A stretch of 64,000 bases of DNA. Source: Streptomyces filipinensis. Its GTDB lineage: Bacteria > Actinomycetota > Actinomycetes > Streptomycetales > Streptomycetaceae. Positions within the stretch are counted from its first letter, which is position 1. Every line of letters begins with the position of its first letter. The stretch covers positions 1 through 64,000 of the forward strand of contig NZ_BMTD01000003.1 in the NCBI RefSeq assembly GCF_014649495.1, written 5' to 3'. Of the stretch, positions 63,445 through 64,000 are shown in pieces. Below the pieces are notes generated by a model. That model had not been told where the DNA came from. It worked only from the letters and a program-made list of their open reading frames with translations, and did not search any database. Both the position numbers and the translations under genes were made by a program.

Positions 63445-64000
63445 CGAGGAGGCTCCCATCGCTGAGCGTCGTCGCGGAGATCGTCGAGGAGCGCCGTCAA
63501 GCCGATCAACGCGCTGTGCACATGCGGCAGTTCCAACGGCGCGGGGGAGGTGAGGCATTCCGCGCGCTCCTCGTCCGTGCCGCCCAGCAGGGGGCCCGTG
63601 GCGAGCCGGACGCGCAGCGCGCCGAGGTCGTCGCCGAAGCGGTGGCCACCGGGGGCGGGCATACCGAGGCGGGCGGTGAGGAGGTCCTCCAGCTCCTGGG
63701 CGTCACCGACGCCTTGTGCGGCGAGGGGTTCGCGCAGCGGGCCGAGGTCGGCGTACAGGTGGCGGCCGGCCTGCGGGGGCCGGGCGAGAGCGCCGGCGGC
63801 GACGACGGCGGCGTGCGCGGCGGCGGCCACGCACGCGTGCAGGCGTACGACGGCCTCGCGGCGCTCGGTGACGGGCGGGGGTTCGTCGAGGGCGTAGCCG
63901 GCGGCCGCGGCGACCGGAGCGGCCACGCGGGCGCCGAGCGCGGTGAGGATGTCGAGCACGCGCGCGTGGAGGTGGCGTCCGGGCTCGGTGGCCGGGAAGC
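63441..64000 (-). CDS. Class I/II PLP-dependent aminotransferase-like protein, C-terminal part
   Basis: The gene runs off the right edge; 186 codons of the C-terminal part are seen. Segments such as AGRHLYADLGPLREPLAAQG, then DAQELEDLLTARLGMPAPGG and HRFGDDLGALRVRLATGPLL match the small domain of aspartate-aminotransferase-fold proteins; the last contains the Arg of R-V-R-L that binds the substrate carboxylate. PLP-lysine motifs would be outside the window. The stop TGA overlaps the ATG of the MBL-fold gene (63444-63441), so the two form an operon. Reaction unknown. Confidence 0.7.
   Translation of the reverse strand, partial: FPATEPGRHLHARVLDILTALGARVAAPVAAAAGYALDEPPPVTERREAVVRLHACVAAAAHAAVVAAGALARPPQAGRHLYADLGPLREPLAAQGVGDAQELEDLLTARLGMPAPGGHRFGDDLGALRVRLATGPLLGGTDEERAECLTSPAPLELPHVHSALIGLTALLDDLRDDAQRWEPPR

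Overview
This window is chromosomal DNA of a high-GC actinomycete, almost certainly a Streptomyces. The evidence is strong third-position G/C bias, many GTG and TTG starts, many TetR, GntR, MarR, LysR and XRE regulators, and 4-bp ATGA/GTGA gene overlaps. From memory, the gene order recalls the right part of the S. coelicolor core (pgi/gnd copies, GTP cyclohydrolase II SCO6655, a second EF-G, a FabH paralogue). No phage, plasmid, insertion sequence or CRISPR array is visible. One tRNA gene (Leu, anticodon GAG) is present.

Layout. 1-1.7 kb: end of a sugar-phosphate operon (pgi, gnd, a histidine phosphatase). 1.8-8.4 kb: three TetR genes with small enzymes, an MFS pump and a serine hydrolase; two TetR genes have paired palindromic operators. 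8.4-16.2 kb: the most interesting block, with GTP cyclohydrolase II, a creatininase-family amidohydrolase, a flippase-like membrane protein, a methyltransferase, a family-4 glycosyltransferase, a 6-pyruvoyl-tetrahydropterin synthase (PTPS)-like protein, a BchC-like dehydrogenase and a CDP-alcohol phosphatidyltransferase. 16.3-20.5 kb: a YcnI-like copper protein, a His/Met-rich membrane protein, a beheaded TetR gene and an EF-G paralogue. 21-28 kb: a large unrecognised protein, a Na+/H+ antiporter, a broken SDR gene, an L,D-transpeptidase and tRNA-Leu. 28-38.6 kb: aldehyde dehydrogenase, a sucD remnant, LtrA, GntR, FabH, an oxalate/formate-type MFS carrier with a 42-residue partner, fdhD, and a MarR/quinone oxidoreductase pair. 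38.7-49.7 kb: secreted sialidase, BASS symporter with divergent LysR, long-chain acyl-CoA synthetase, aldo/keto reductase, GH75 chitosanase, methyltransferase and phytanoyl-CoA dioxygenase. 49.7-64 kb: a frameshifted remnant, pterin carbinolamine dehydratase, ADP-ribosylglycohydrolase, two XRE regulators, a DnaK paralogue, OsmC, a large membrane phosphatase, an rRNA/tRNA methyltransferase, two metallo-beta-lactamase-fold hydrolases, DedA and the end of an aminotransferase-like gene.

How the genes may work together. In the 8.4-16.2 kb block the cyclohydrolase has Met where canonical enzymes have the Tyr needed for full hydrolysis. A Met enzyme of this kind stops at the formylated pyrimidine FAPy. 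The neighbouring creatininase-family protein belongs to the family of archaeal FAPy deformylase ArfB. The PTPS homologue has lost the family's catalytic Cys/Asp/His residues and one zinc ligand. Together with the glycosyltransferase, methyltransferase, flippase-like protein and CDP-alcohol transferase, this suggests an uncharacterised pathway from GTP to a modified, possibly lipid-linked, pyrimidine- or pterin-derived product. The rest of the window is ordinary Streptomyces accessory metabolism with several decaying genes.
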